Assembly (NCBI GenBank): GCA_020637515.1
Contig: JACKKG010000001.1
Span: forward strand, 682,001 to 746,000
DNA: 64,000 bases
Direction of reading: 5' to 3'
Source of the DNA: Rhodobacter sp.
Lineage (GTDB): Bacteria > Pseudomonadota > Alphaproteobacteria > Rhodobacterales > Rhodobacteraceae
Within the stretch, counting starts at the first letter, position 1; each line of letters begins with the position of its first letter. Under the pieces are notes generated by a model. It saw nothing but the letters and a program-made list of their open reading frames with translations, ran no database searches and was not told the DNA's origin. Of this stretch, positions 24,830-32,662 are shown one piece after another. A program made the translations under genes and the position numbers.

Positions 24830-25990
24830 GACTTCTCCTCCCTTGCGGGTGCGGGCGGCGCGGCGTTCCGATTTGATGCGGTTGCGCCAGCCCCGAAACT
24901 GGGTGCGGACATCGGCAAGACCGGCGTGCGTTGTGAGGGTCACGGCGATCATCACCGCCGCGATCAGGATGATGCGCAACGGGCCCAGGTCGATCAGTGC
25001 GCGGTCGATCACCACCACGATTGCGGTGCCGATCACCGCGCCTTCGGCCCGACCCATGCCGCCGATGACGATCATCGCGAACATCAGCAGAAGCTGATCC
25101 AGCGAGAACACGTTCAGACTGATCGAGCGGTAGAGCATCGCGTAATAGGCGCCGACAAAGCCCAGCGCGGCGGACGAGATCAGGAAGACGTTCAGCCGCG
25201 CGCGGCGATAGTCGATGCCGGTGGCCTCGGCGAAATCCTCGTCCTCGCGGGCGGCTTGCAGTTGCAGTCCCAACCGTTCCGAGTTGATGAACCGGAACAG
25301 CAGCAGCGCGGCCAGCAGCAGGACAAAGGCCGAGGCAAAGCTCAGCAGCAACCCGGGCCGTTGCAGATACCAGTCCTGCGGAATGAAGCTGCCGACGTTG
25401 TTGATCGAACTGTTCTGCGGCGCCAGCGCGCGGATCTGGCTGATCGACACGCGGCAGATCTCGGCCACGCCGATGGTCAGCAGCGCGTAATAGAGCCCGT
25501 CGATCCGGGTCGAGGGCAGCGCCAGCAACCCGCCGACCACCAGCCCGACCAAGGCGCCGACGACGAACATCAGCGGCCAGGGCACGCCCAGATACACGTT
25601 CGTCGCGGCCGAGGCATAGGCCGCCAGCCCCACGACCGCCATCGTCGCCAGCGACAGGATACCCGCCGCGCCGATGATGAGCGTCCAGATGACGTTGATC
25701 GCGGCGAACACGCAGAACACCACCGCCACCTGCAACAAGGTGTCGGGCAGCAGCGGCGCGGCGCAGACCAGCGCCCCCAGGCCCAGGAACCACCACAGGG
25801 GGCGCTTGTCGGCCAGGCGGCGCTCGCGTTGCAGGGTCTTGGGGTTGTAGCCGCCGCGCCATTTCAGCCAGTGGCGGCTCAGCCCCGGAACGCGGGCACG
25901 GTGCCAGTCGCGGGTGCCGTCGGGCACCAGCACATATTCGTGCCGCCGGTTTCCGACGCGGTGAAAGACGGGGGCAATCGGGTCTGTCAT
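24461..25990 (-). CDS. LivM-type ABC permease fused to dimethylformamidase small subunit
   Basis: One uninterrupted frame of 509 residues. Residues 1-65 are a polar cytoplasmic extension; about 66-365 form the multi-helix LivM/UrtC permease with the usual EAA-like loop (AREDEDFAEATGIDYRRARLNVFLISSAALGFVGAYY). Residues 388-509, beginning MPEEATEIPDK and ending EAYHAVFLLRVNDLLES, resemble the about 130-residue small subunit of dimethylformamidase, which also ends in a xEAxHAVFLRR-like segment. No stop separates the two parts. A strong Shine-Dalgarno and ATG sit in frame at the junction (24829). It overlaps livH by 4 bases and precedes the large subunit by 4. The fusion would place the small subunit on the cytoplasmic tail of the transporter. 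Confidence 0.88.
   Translation of the reverse strand: MTDPIAPVFHRVGNRRHEYVLVPDGTRDWHRARVPGLSRHWLKWRGGYNPKTLQRERRLADKRPLWWFLGLGALVCAAPLLPDTLLQVAVVFCVFAAINVIWTLIIGAAGILSLATMAVVGLAAYASAATNVYLGVPWPLMFVVGALVGLVVGGLLALPSTRIDGLYYALLTIGVAEICRVSISQIRALAPQNSSINNVGSFIPQDWYLQRPGLLLSFASAFVLLLAALLLFRFINSERLGLQLQAAREDEDFAEATGIDYRRARLNVFLISSAALGFVGAYYAMLYRSISLNVFSLDQLLLMFAMIVIGGMGRAEGAVIGTAIVVVIDRALIDLGPLRIILIAAVMIAVTLTTHAGLADVRTQFRGWRNRIKSERRAARTRKGGEVMPEEATEIPDKQEIAYRRFDRRLRDRLKTLITPDLLEEHKAAPLGPHSDALARVLNYFRRGEMPDKYAILQDGPPEAWTYTVMALSGEPGKPPRVVDDRVYQTRDEAYHAVFLLRVNDLLES
24834..24842 (-). promoter_or_regulatory. Internal Shine-Dalgarno for DmfA1
   Basis: On the minus strand GGGAGGAGA is followed by AGTC and then ATG (24829). 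It is among the best ribosome binding sites in the window, yet lies inside the open permease frame, which suggests that two genes were once separate and that the permease stop codon was lost. Confidence 0.65.
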
Positions 25991-26913
25991 TTCCGTGTCT
26001 CGTCCAGCAGGCCGCCGATACCGCGCGGGCGAATGATCAGCACAAGGATGATGAAGCCGAACTGCACCAGCAGAACCATCCGCTGACCCAGGAACGGAAG
26101 GGCGCCGGTCACGGCCTCGAGCGTGCCGATCAGGAGGGCCGCCACCGCTGCCCCGGGCACCGACCCCAGCCCCCCCAGCAGCGCGATGATCATGCCCTTG
26201 ATAAGCGGCATCGCACCCGCGCCGGGGCTGACATAGACCGTCTGCGAAAGCAGCACCGCGGCCGCGCCCGCCATAGCGCCGGTCACCGCCATCACCGGCA
26301 GCGCCGTGCGCCGCACCGATATGCCCGACAGCGCCGCCCCCTCGGGGTTCTGCATCATGGCGCGAATCTCCAGCCCCTTGCGGCTGTAGCGCAGCCAGGC
26401 CAGCGCCACGCCCAACAGCACGACCGTCGCGCCGATGGTCGCGGCCTGGTCATAGCGCAGGGGAATGCCCAGCAGCGACAGCCGGCCGAAGCCAAAGACA
26501 TTGGGCAGCGCCTGTTGCCGGGGGCCGAACCACCACAGCAGCGCCTGCACCGTCGCCAGGTTGATCGCCAGCGTGACGATCATCCCGCGCACCGCAAAGT
26601 TGGCCTTGTCGTGGATCGGCAGAAAGGCCAGCAGATAGATCACCATGCCGAACAGCGCGCCGACGCCGACCCCCGCCGCCAGCAGAACCGCCAGCCGGAT
26701 CACGCCCAGCGCCGCCCAGCCGTGAAACAGGCTGTCGATCCCTGGCAGCACCGCGTTGCCGATCACCAGCGTGCCGTAGCCGGCGACCGCAAAGGTCGCC
26801 CCGTGCGCCATGTTCAGCATCCCGATCGAGGACCACAGCAACGAGATGCCGATCGCCATCAGCGCATAAATCGCGCTGAGGTTCAGGGCGTAGACGATCA
26901 GTGCCGCATCCAT
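25987..26913 (-). CDS. livH: Branched-chain/amide-type ABC transporter permease (LivH family)
   Basis: A 308-residue inner-membrane permease with about eight hydrophobic segments. It starts MDAALIVYALNLSAIYALMAIGISLLWSSIGMLNMAHGATFAVAGYG, where NMAHG is the LivH family hallmark. The coupling region is near YSRKGLEIRAMMQNPEGAALSGI. It forms a heterodimeric channel with the LivM-type fusion. It overlaps livM by 4 bases and shares a TGATG with livF, so subunits are translationally coupled. Confidence 0.93.
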   Translation of the reverse strand: MDAALIVYALNLSAIYALMAIGISLLWSSIGMLNMAHGATFAVAGYGTLVIGNAVLPGIDSLFHGWAALGVIRLAVLLAAGVGVGALFGMVIYLLAFLPIHDKANFAVRGMIVTLAINLATVQALLWWFGPRQQALPNVFGFGRLSLLGIPLRYDQAATIGATVVLLGVALAWLRYSRKGLEIRAMMQNPEGAALSGISVRRTALPVMAVTGAMAGAAAVLLSQTVYVSPGAGAMPLIKGMIIALLGGLGSVPGAAVAALLIGTLEAVTGALPFLGQRMVLLVQFGFIILVLIIRPRGIGGLLDETRK

Positions 26914-27611
26914 CAGCCCAGCTCCACATGTCCGACATCGCCGCGCAGGCGCCCGGCGTGCATCCCGATCATCCGGTCCACCTGCCCGTCCAGCAGGCTG
27001 ACATTCTGCTCGGCGATGACGATCGCGCCGTCCCGCACGTCGATTTCCCGCAGCGCGGCGACGACCCGCTGGCTGATGACCGGTGCCAGACCCAGCGAGG
27101 GTTCGTCGATCAGATAGAGCCGCGCCTCGGTCATCAGCGCGCGGCCGACGCTGACCATCCGGCGTTCGCCGCCCGACAGCGTGCCGACGGTGGTGTTCTC
27201 AAGCTTTCGCAGCGGCGGGAACAGATCGAAGATCATCTCGCGCCGTTTCGCACGTTCGCGCCAGGCGTTGCGCGACCAGGCACCGCAATCCAGGTGTTGG
27301 CGCACGGTGAGGCCGGGAAAGATCGCGTCGCCCTGCGGGGTCATCGCCACGCCCAGCCGCACGATGCCAGGCGTCCGGCGCCCCTCGCCCAGGCTGCGCT
27401 GGCCGCCGATCTCGATCCCGTCGAACAGGATCGAACCGCGCTGCCAGCCGACCAGGTGGGTGATGGCGCGGAACAGCGTGGTCTTGCCGTGCCCGTTCAG
27501 GCCGACGATGGCCAGCCGTTCGCCGCGCTCGACGGTAAAGTTGATCTCGTGCAGCACACGCAGGGGGCCATAGCCCGCCGACAGATCGCTGATCTGCAAG
27601 ATCGCGCTCAT
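26913..27611 (-). CDS. livF: ABC transporter ATP-binding protein (LivF family)
   Basis: A 232-residue ABC ATPase. Walker A is GLNGHGKTT, the signature is LSGGERR (fully canonical), and Walker B is LYLIDEPSLGL. The switch position reads AEQN, where LivF proteins normally carry Gln rather than His. Paired with the LivG ATPase of this operon, its intact signature would complete the LivG nucleotide site. Its stop and the livH start share a base, and it starts at the livG stop. Confidence 0.93.
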   Translation of the reverse strand: MSAILQISDLSAGYGPLRVLHEINFTVERGERLAIVGLNGHGKTTLFRAITHLVGWQRGSILFDGIEIGGQRSLGEGRRTPGIVRLGVAMTPQGDAIFPGLTVRQHLDCGAWSRNAWRERAKRREMIFDLFPPLRKLENTTVGTLSGGERRMVSVGRALMTEARLYLIDEPSLGLAPVISQRVVAALREIDVRDGAIVIAEQNVSLLDGQVDRMIGMHAGRLRGDVGHVELG

Positions 27612-28336
27612 CAGCCAGCCCCCTCGAAATAGGCCGCGCGCACGGCGGGATCCTTGAACACCCCCTCGGGCGTGCCCTCGGCGATGACCTCGCCCAGGTT
27701 CAGCACCGTCACACGGTCCGCCAGCGCCTCGAGCAGTTCGAGCCGGTGTTCGATCACGATCACCGCCAGGTGGTATTCATCGACCAGCGTGCGCAGCAGC
27801 AGGTCCAGTTCGTCGATCTCGGTGTTGATGAGCCCCGAGGCCGGTTCGTCCATCAGCAGGACCTTGGGCCGCCGCATCAGCAGGCACGCCAGCAGCAGTT
27901 TCCGGCGGTCGAAGGTGTCGAGACTGCCGGAGGGGCGGCTCCACGGCACGGTCAGGTTGACCAGACGCGCCGCCCATTCCGCCCGGTGACGCGACAGAAA
28001 GGGACGATAGGCCATGCGCGCGGCGCGAAACGTCTCGCCCACCGTCAGGGCCGAGGGGACGACCGGGCTTTGATACGTCCGCGCCAACCCCAGGCGCGAG
28101 CGGCGCACGATGTCCAGGCGGGTCACCTCCTGACCGTCCAGCGTGACGCGACCCTGTTGCGCGACATACCGGCCAGAGAGGACCTCGAACAGGCTGGTCT
28201 TGCCGGCGCCGTTCGGGCCGATCAGGCCCAGGACCTCGCCGCGGCTGACATGCAGGCCGACGTCGGACAGGATCTGGCGGCCGCCCAGCGACAGGCACAC
28301 GCCTTCACAGGCGAAAATGGAGGTGGGGGATTGCAT
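27611..28336 (-). CDS. livG: ABC transporter ATP-binding protein (LivG family) with degenerate signature
   Basis: A 241-residue ABC ATPase. Walker A GPNGAGKT (40-47), Q-loop in ARTYQSPV, Walker B VLLMDEP (159-165) and the switch histidine in VIEHR (197) are intact. The signature that should read roughly LSxGxxRR is LDTFDRRK (139-146): the key Ser is Asp and the Gly is Phe. The LivF partner has a normal signature but Gln in place of the switch His, so the dimer should have one consensus and one non-hydrolysing site. The start at 28336 is chosen at MQSPTSIFACEGV, where the ATPase fold begins; the frame is open upstream. Confidence 0.9.
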   Translation of the reverse strand: MQSPTSIFACEGVCLSLGGRQILSDVGLHVSRGEVLGLIGPNGAGKTSLFEVLSGRYVAQQGRVTLDGQEVTRLDIVRRSRLGLARTYQSPVVPSALTVGETFRAARMAYRPFLSRHRAEWAARLVNLTVPWSRPSGSLDTFDRRKLLLACLLMRRPKVLLMDEPASGLINTEIDELDLLLRTLVDEYHLAVIVIEHRLELLEALADRVTVLNLGEVIAEGTPEGVFKDPAVRAAYFEGAG

Positions 28337-28378
28337 CGCGTCTCGCAGGCCGGAGGGGTCAGGGACGAAAGGGGCAGA

Positions 28379-28401
28379 GGGCGGGCCCTGAGGACCCGCC
28401 C
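28379..28401 (-). promoter_or_regulatory. Intergenic hairpin between binding-protein and livG genes
   Basis: GGGCGGG (28379-28385) pairs with CCCGCCC (28395-28401) across a 9-base loop. There is no U-run on either side. In the 74-base gap after the binding-protein gene it may stabilise that transcript or attenuate downstream reading, giving excess binding protein over transporter. Confidence 0.5.
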
Positions 28402-28410
28402 CGCCACGGA

Positions 28411-29658
28411 TCACTGCGCCCAGGCCGGCGTGCGATAGGACGATTCGGCCAGTTCGGCGGGCAGGATGATGCGGTGATGGTTGTCTTGCACCTGATAGAT
28501 CAGATGCGGGATGCCATCGGCCAGAACATCGGTTTCCCACGGATAGTTGAGCGGGCGCTGCTGCGGCCGGTCAAAGGTGTAGGTGCCGGCGATCCCTTCA
28601 TAGCGCAGGTGACGGATCGCTTCGCCGACCGCGTCGAAGTCGGACGGATCGACGGTCTGCCAGACCTGCGCCAGCATGTGGATCGTGTCCCAGCCCGAGG
28701 CCGGGTAGACCTCGCCCATGTTCTCGCCGTGCTGCGCCATATAGGCCTCGCGGAAGGCCGTGCCCTGCTCGGTGCGCGGCGTGCCCAGGACCGTGCCCCA
28801 GATCATGCCTTCGCCGGCGCCGCGGGCCAGGTCCAGAAACTCGGGCTGCGAGGGGCCGTATTGCAGGTAGACCAGCGAATTGGGCGTCGGATCATAAGCG
28901 AATTGCTGGGCAAAGGCCGCCAGTTCCGCCGCAACCCAGTGCGACACGAAGATCACGCCCGCGCCCTCGTCCTTCAGCGCGTTGATGACCGGGGTCCAGT
29001 CCTGCACCGGGAACTGGATATCGGTCACCGCCGCCAGCTCCCACCGGCCATCGGAATCGGCAATGGCGCGCTGCGCGGCCTGGCTGATGACCTGGGTATA
29101 GGCGATCTGTTCCTGAACGATGTGGATGCGGTGGTTCGCCGGCGTCCAGTCGCCCGAGGCCTCGAGTCGGTCCAGATAGCGGACGAAGCCATAGCCATAC
29201 CAGGTTTCATCCGGGTCGATCATGAAGATGTTGCGATAGCGTTCGGGGTTCTGTTCGACCAGTTGCACCGATGCCAGCGAGGTGTTGCCGTGCATGTAGG
29301 GCACGCCCGTCGCCGCCGCCGCATCCATCGCCGGTTGCGGGATGATGACAAAGGCCGAGGCAATGGCACTGACGCCGCGCGCGTTCAGCGTCTGGATCGC
29401 GCCGACCGTGCCTTCGGGCGACAGCAGGTCGATATCCACGACCTCGGCCCTGAGCATCCGGCCGTTGACCCCGCCGTGCGAATTGATGTCCTCGATCGCC
29501 ATGTTCACGCCGTTCAGCCAGTCGGCGTGGTCGGCCACGCCCGCCAGGCTGGTCTGCGCGGTGGGGATCCCGATGAGAATGTCGTCGCCTTCTGCCCAGG
29601 CGGGGGCAGCAAGCGTGATCGCCGTTGCGGCGGCAAGTCCGGCAAGTCTGGAAACCAT
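28411..29658 (-). CDS. ABC transporter substrate-binding protein, amide/urea-type
   Basis: A 415-residue periplasmic binding protein of the type I fold. The start at 29658 gives MVSRLAGLAAATAITLAAPAWA, a signal peptide, and has GGGAG nine bases upstream; the frame extends 15 codons further without a ribosome site. Mature sequence begins EGDDILIGIPTAQTSLAGVADHADWLNGVNMAIEDIN. The length, and features such as NIFMIDPDETWYGYGFVRYL and YPASGWDTIHML, recall the UrtA/FmdD (urea and short-chain amide) group more than LivK. As first gene of the dimethylformamidase operon it probably captures a small polar amide (inference). Confidence 0.9.
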   Translation of the reverse strand: MVSRLAGLAAATAITLAAPAWAEGDDILIGIPTAQTSLAGVADHADWLNGVNMAIEDINSHGGVNGRMLRAEVVDIDLLSPEGTVGAIQTLNARGVSAIASAFVIIPQPAMDAAAATGVPYMHGNTSLASVQLVEQNPERYRNIFMIDPDETWYGYGFVRYLDRLEASGDWTPANHRIHIVQEQIAYTQVISQAAQRAIADSDGRWELAAVTDIQFPVQDWTPVINALKDEGAGVIFVSHWVAAELAAFAQQFAYDPTPNSLVYLQYGPSQPEFLDLARGAGEGMIWGTVLGTPRTEQGTAFREAYMAQHGENMGEVYPASGWDTIHMLAQVWQTVDPSDFDAVGEAIRHLRYEGIAGTYTFDRPQQRPLNYPWETDVLADGIPHLIYQVQDNHHRIILPAELAESSYRTPAWAQ

Positions 29659-29702
29659 GTCGTCAACTCCCTGTGTGTAGGTCTTTGTATTTTTAGGGAT
29701 CA

Positions 29703-29717
29703 CGAAAACATGTTTCG
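29703..29717. promoter_or_regulatory. Palindrome in the promoter region of the amide operon
   Basis: CGAAA (29703-29707) and TTTCG (29713-29717) flank ACATG; the central AAACATGTTT (29706-29715) is itself a perfect 10-base palindrome. It is 45 bases before the first gene of the operon and is a candidate regulator site. Confidence 0.35.
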
Positions 29718-29730
29718 GCAGGGTCGCCTA

Positions 29731-29746
29731 TGATGCAAATGCACCA
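29731..29746. promoter_or_regulatory. Second palindrome upstream of the amide operon
   Basis: TGATGCAAATGCACCA has inverted arms (TGnTGCA / TGCAnCA) around AA with one mismatch. It lies upstream of the 29703 palindrome, where a LuxR-type activator would be expected to bind. No sigma-70 core promoter can be assigned confidently nearby. Confidence 0.35.
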
Positions 29747-29795
29747 ATTCCGGCCGCGCCGGGCCGGACGTCACGGATTATCCTGGGATTTCGCC

Positions 29796-30353
29796 CTAGC
29801 GCGGGCTGCGTTTGGCCAGAATGCGCTGCAAGGTGCGGCGATGCATCGACAGCCGCCGCGCGGTTTCCGACACGTTGCGGTCGCACTGTTCATAGACGCG
29901 CTGGATGTGTTCCCAGCGCACCCGGTCGGCCGACATGGGGTTTTCCGGCGGCTCGGGCAGAACGGCACCCTCGCGCTGCAACAGCGCGTTCACCACCTCT
30001 TCGGCATCGGCGGGTTTGGACAGATAGTCTGTCGCGCCGATCTTGACCGCGGCGACGGCCGTGGCGATCGCCCCGTAACCCGTCAGCACGACGATTCGCG
30101 CATCCGGCCGCTTGGCGCGCAGAACCTCGACCACGTCCAGCCCGTTGCCATCCTCGAGCCTGAGGTCGATCACCGCATAGGCCGGCGGCCGCGCCACGGC
30201 CAGAGCCTTGCCCGCCGCCACCGACGAGGCCGTCTCGACCGCGAACCCCCGCCGCTCCATCGCCCGGGCGAGGCGTTTCAGGAACACCTCGTCATCATCG
30301 ACCAACAGAAGCGAGGGATCCCCACCAAGATCGAGAGGGCTGTCGTCGGCCAT
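29796..30353 (-). CDS. regA: Redox response regulator RegA/PrrA/ActR
   Basis: A 185-residue response regulator, the normal RegA length. The receiver has the acidic pocket LLVDDDE (17-23), phospho-acceptor Asp63 in AVIDLRLEDG, and the LSKPAD lysine; an Ala/Pro-rich linker leads to a C-terminal Fis-type helix-turn-helix ending CDRNVSETARRLSMHRRTLQRILAKR. It controls photosynthesis, respiration, nitrogen and carbon fixation genes with RegB in related bacteria. ATG 30353 has GGGGAAG before it. It follows senC on the same strand; regB is divergent, the classic reg locus. Confidence 0.96.
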   Translation of the reverse strand: MADDSPLDLGGDPSLLLVDDDEVFLKRLARAMERRGFAVETASSVAAGKALAVARPPAYAVIDLRLEDGNGLDVVEVLRAKRPDARIVVLTGYGAIATAVAAVKIGATDYLSKPADAEEVVNALLQREGAVLPEPPENPMSADRVRWEHIQRVYEQCDRNVSETARRLSMHRRTLQRILAKRSPR

Positions 30354-30443
30354 GCGTGCTTCCCCGGGTTGCTGAGTTCGATCTAGTGTCACAACGACCC
30401 GAGGTCAAACCCGGATGCACGATTCCGCATGGGAATGTGGGGG

Positions 30444-31091
30444 TTACATGTGCTCGATGAAGCACTGCGTGCGGGCCGCGACCTCCTCGGCGGGGGTGTC
30501 GTGGCGAAAGACCTCGACCGTGCCGTGCCCGGGCAGCACCAGATAGGTAAAGGTCGAATGGTCCACCAGGTAATACTGCGGATCGTCCGAATCCTGCCGC
30601 GCGAAATAGGTGCGATAGGCCCGCGAGGCAGCCCGCACCTGGTCCTCGGACCCGGTCAGACCGACCATCCGCGGGTGAAAGATCGCGGCGAACTCGCCCA
30701 CCACTTCGGGCGTGTCGCGGTTCGGGTCGATCGAGATGAACACCGGCTGCACCATGGTGCCGTTCGATTCCAGGATCTCGGTTGCCAGCGCGTTGCGCGC
30801 GTTGTCCAGCGGGCAGACATCCGGGCAGAAGGTATAGCCGAAATAGACCAGCGAGGGCATCGTCAGCACATCCTGGTCGGTCACCGTCTGGCCCTGACTG
30901 TTGATCAGCGTGAACGGCCCGCCAATCGACGACAGCCCGCCCTGCACCACGGTCTGCCGACAGGGCGCGAAAGGGTCGTCGCCGCCGCCGGTCCACGCGG
31001 TCAACCAGGCAGGCCGGGCCACAAACAGGCCGATCGCCACCAGAAAAACCACTGTCAGGACCGCGGCCCCGATTGCATAGGCGCGTGTCAT
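30444..31091 (-). CDS. senC: SCO1/SenC/PrrC copper chaperone
   Basis: A 215-residue SCO-family protein anchored by one N-terminal membrane helix (AIGAAVLTVVFLVAIGLFVA) with a thioredoxin-like periplasmic domain. The copper-binding CxxxC is in FGYTFCPDVCP and the distal histidine in YYLVDHSTFTYL. It delivers copper to cytochrome oxidase CuA and, as PrrC, is part of the signal path that keeps RegB inactive under oxygen. The start at 31091 is the ATG at the transmembrane segment; the open frame upstream is antisense to regB. Confidence 0.95.
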   Translation of the reverse strand: MTRAYAIGAAVLTVVFLVAIGLFVARPAWLTAWTGGGDDPFAPCRQTVVQGGLSSIGGPFTLINSQGQTVTDQDVLTMPSLVYFGYTFCPDVCPLDNARNALATEILESNGTMVQPVFISIDPNRDTPEVVGEFAAIFHPRMVGLTGSEDQVRAASRAYRTYFARQDSDDPQYYLVDHSTFTYLVLPGHGTVEVFRHDTPAEEVAARTQCFIEHM

Positions 31092-31190
31092 GTGCCGCCC
31101 TCCGTTCCGTTCATCGCGTTCGCGTGCTTGATGCCCCAGCCTGCCGCGCTTATCAATGCGCGAACCCGTGACCGCGACAACAGGCCGCCA

Positions 31191-32576
31191 ATGGACACGC
31201 CCACCCCGGGCCTCATGAACCGCGATGTCCAGGGCCATTGGGTCCGGCTGGAGACGCTGACCCGCGTGCGCTGGCTGGCGGTGGCCGGGCAGATCGCCGC
31301 GCTTCTGGCGGCGCGTTTCGTCTTTGAGCTGGAATTCGCGCTGGTCGTCTGCCTGTCGGTGGTTGGCGTTTCGGCGGTGTCGAACGTCCTCAGCGCCTTT
31401 GTCTTTCCGCGTTCGAAACGCCTGTCCGAGATCGAGGCCCTGCTGACGCTGCTGTTCGACACGACGCAACTGTCGCTGCTGCTGTTCCTGACCGGCGGCC
31501 TGAACAATCCGTTCGCGCTGTTGCTGATTGCGCCCGTGACGATTGCCGGCACCGCGCTGCAACTGCGGTCGATCCTGCTGCTGGGCGGGGCGACGACAGT
31601 GCTGGCGTCGCTGCTGGCGTTCTCGTTCGAGCCGTTGACGCTGGCCGGTGTCCCGTTGCTGCTGCCCGATCTGTTCCGCTTCGGATTCTGGTTGGCGCTG
31701 GTCATCGGGATCGTGTTCATCGGGTTCTATTCGCGCTCGATCGCCAGCGAGAAACACGCCCTGACCGAGGCCCTGCTGGCGATGCGCATGGCCTTGGCGC
31801 GCGAGCAGAAACTGACCGACCTGGGGGGCGTGGTCGCCGCCGCGGCGCACGAACTGGGCACGCCGCTGGCGACGATCCGGCTGATCTCGGGCGAGTTGAT
31901 GGATGCGCTGGACGATCCCGACCTGGCCGAGGACGCCCGACTGATCCGCGAACAGACTGACCGCTGCCGTGCGATTCTGCGTTCGATGGGACAGGCCGGC
32001 AAGGACGACCTGCACATGCGCCACGCTCCGCTCGAGGCCGTGCTGGCCGATGCCGCTGCGCCGCATACCGAACGCGGCCCGCATGTGCATTTCGATCTGC
32101 TGGGGTCCGCGTCGCCGATGCCCGAGATCCAGCGCCGCCCCGAGATCCTGCACGGGCTGCGCAACCTGATCCAGAACGCGGTCGATTTCGCCCAGGGCCA
32201 TGTCTGGATCGAGGCCGACTGGACCGACACCCGCATCCACCTGCGGGTGATCGACGACGGCTCAGGCTATCCCCCGCATTTGCTGGACCGCATCGGCGAA
32301 CCCTATCTGCGCGATCGCCGCACCGAGGAGTCGCGCAATGATCCGCGCCCGGGCTACGAGGGGATGGGCCTGGGCCTGTTCATCGCCAAGACCTTGCTGG
32401 AACGCACCGGCGCGACCGTCCGCTTTGACAATTGCACCAGCCGCGACCGCCTGCCGCGCGGATTTTCCGGCCTCCGCTGCGGCGCGATGGCCGAAGTGAC
32501 CTGGCCGCGCCGCGCGATCGAGGCCGACGCCCGCCGCGCATTGGGCGAGAACGCCCCCTTCGACAACGAGTCGTAA
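31191..32576 (+). CDS. regB: Redox sensor histidine kinase RegB/PrrB
   Basis: A 461-residue membrane kinase with six N-terminal helices. The quinone-sensing GGLNNPF motif is at 102-108, the phosphorylated His220 in AAAAHELGTPLATI, and the redox cysteine Cys259 in REQTDRCRAIL, corresponding to His225 and Cys265 of the Rhodobacter capsulatus protein. The C-terminus carries N-box and G-box ATPase motifs (NLIQNAVDFA, GMGLGLFIAKTLLERTGA). It phosphorylates RegA when the quinone pool is reduced. It is divergent from senC-regA across a 99-base gap. Confidence 0.96.
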   Translation: MDTPTPGLMNRDVQGHWVRLETLTRVRWLAVAGQIAALLAARFVFELEFALVVCLSVVGVSAVSNVLSAFVFPRSKRLSEIEALLTLLFDTTQLSLLLFLTGGLNNPFALLLIAPVTIAGTALQLRSILLLGGATTVLASLLAFSFEPLTLAGVPLLLPDLFRFGFWLALVIGIVFIGFYSRSIASEKHALTEALLAMRMALAREQKLTDLGGVVAAAAHELGTPLATIRLISGELMDALDDPDLAEDARLIREQTDRCRAILRSMGQAGKDDLHMRHAPLEAVLADAAAPHTERGPHVHFDLLGSASPMPEIQRRPEILHGLRNLIQNAVDFAQGHVWIEADWTDTRIHLRVIDDGSGYPPHLLDRIGEPYLRDRRTEESRNDPRPGYEGMGLGLFIAKTLLERTGATVRFDNCTSRDRLPRGFSGLRCGAMAEVTWPRRAIEADARRALGENAPFDNES

Positions 32577-32588
32577 ACGGGTCTTAAC

Positions 32589-32607
32589 CCGGATTTAACC
32601 AATCCGG
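32589..32607 (+). terminator. Hairpin after regB
   Basis: CCGGATT and AATCCGG form a 7-base stem with a 5-base loop 12 bases after the regB stop. No T-run follows, so it may be a weak or factor-dependent terminator rather than an intrinsic one. Confidence 0.4.
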
Positions 32608-32662
32608 CCGAATCCTGACAGCGACTCGTGACCGTTCGCGGGGCTGGTTTCAGGAAGATCCC

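Noticed and set aside
29735..29750. Sigma-54 promoter in the amide-operon upstream region (TTGG...TGCA on minus strand)
   Set aside because: The GG to GC distance is 9 bases, too short for the -24/-12 spacing.
29750..29767. GC hairpin CCGGCC/GGCCGG as terminator of regA
   Set aside because: It exists, but no U-run follows on the minus strand; too weak to call a terminator.
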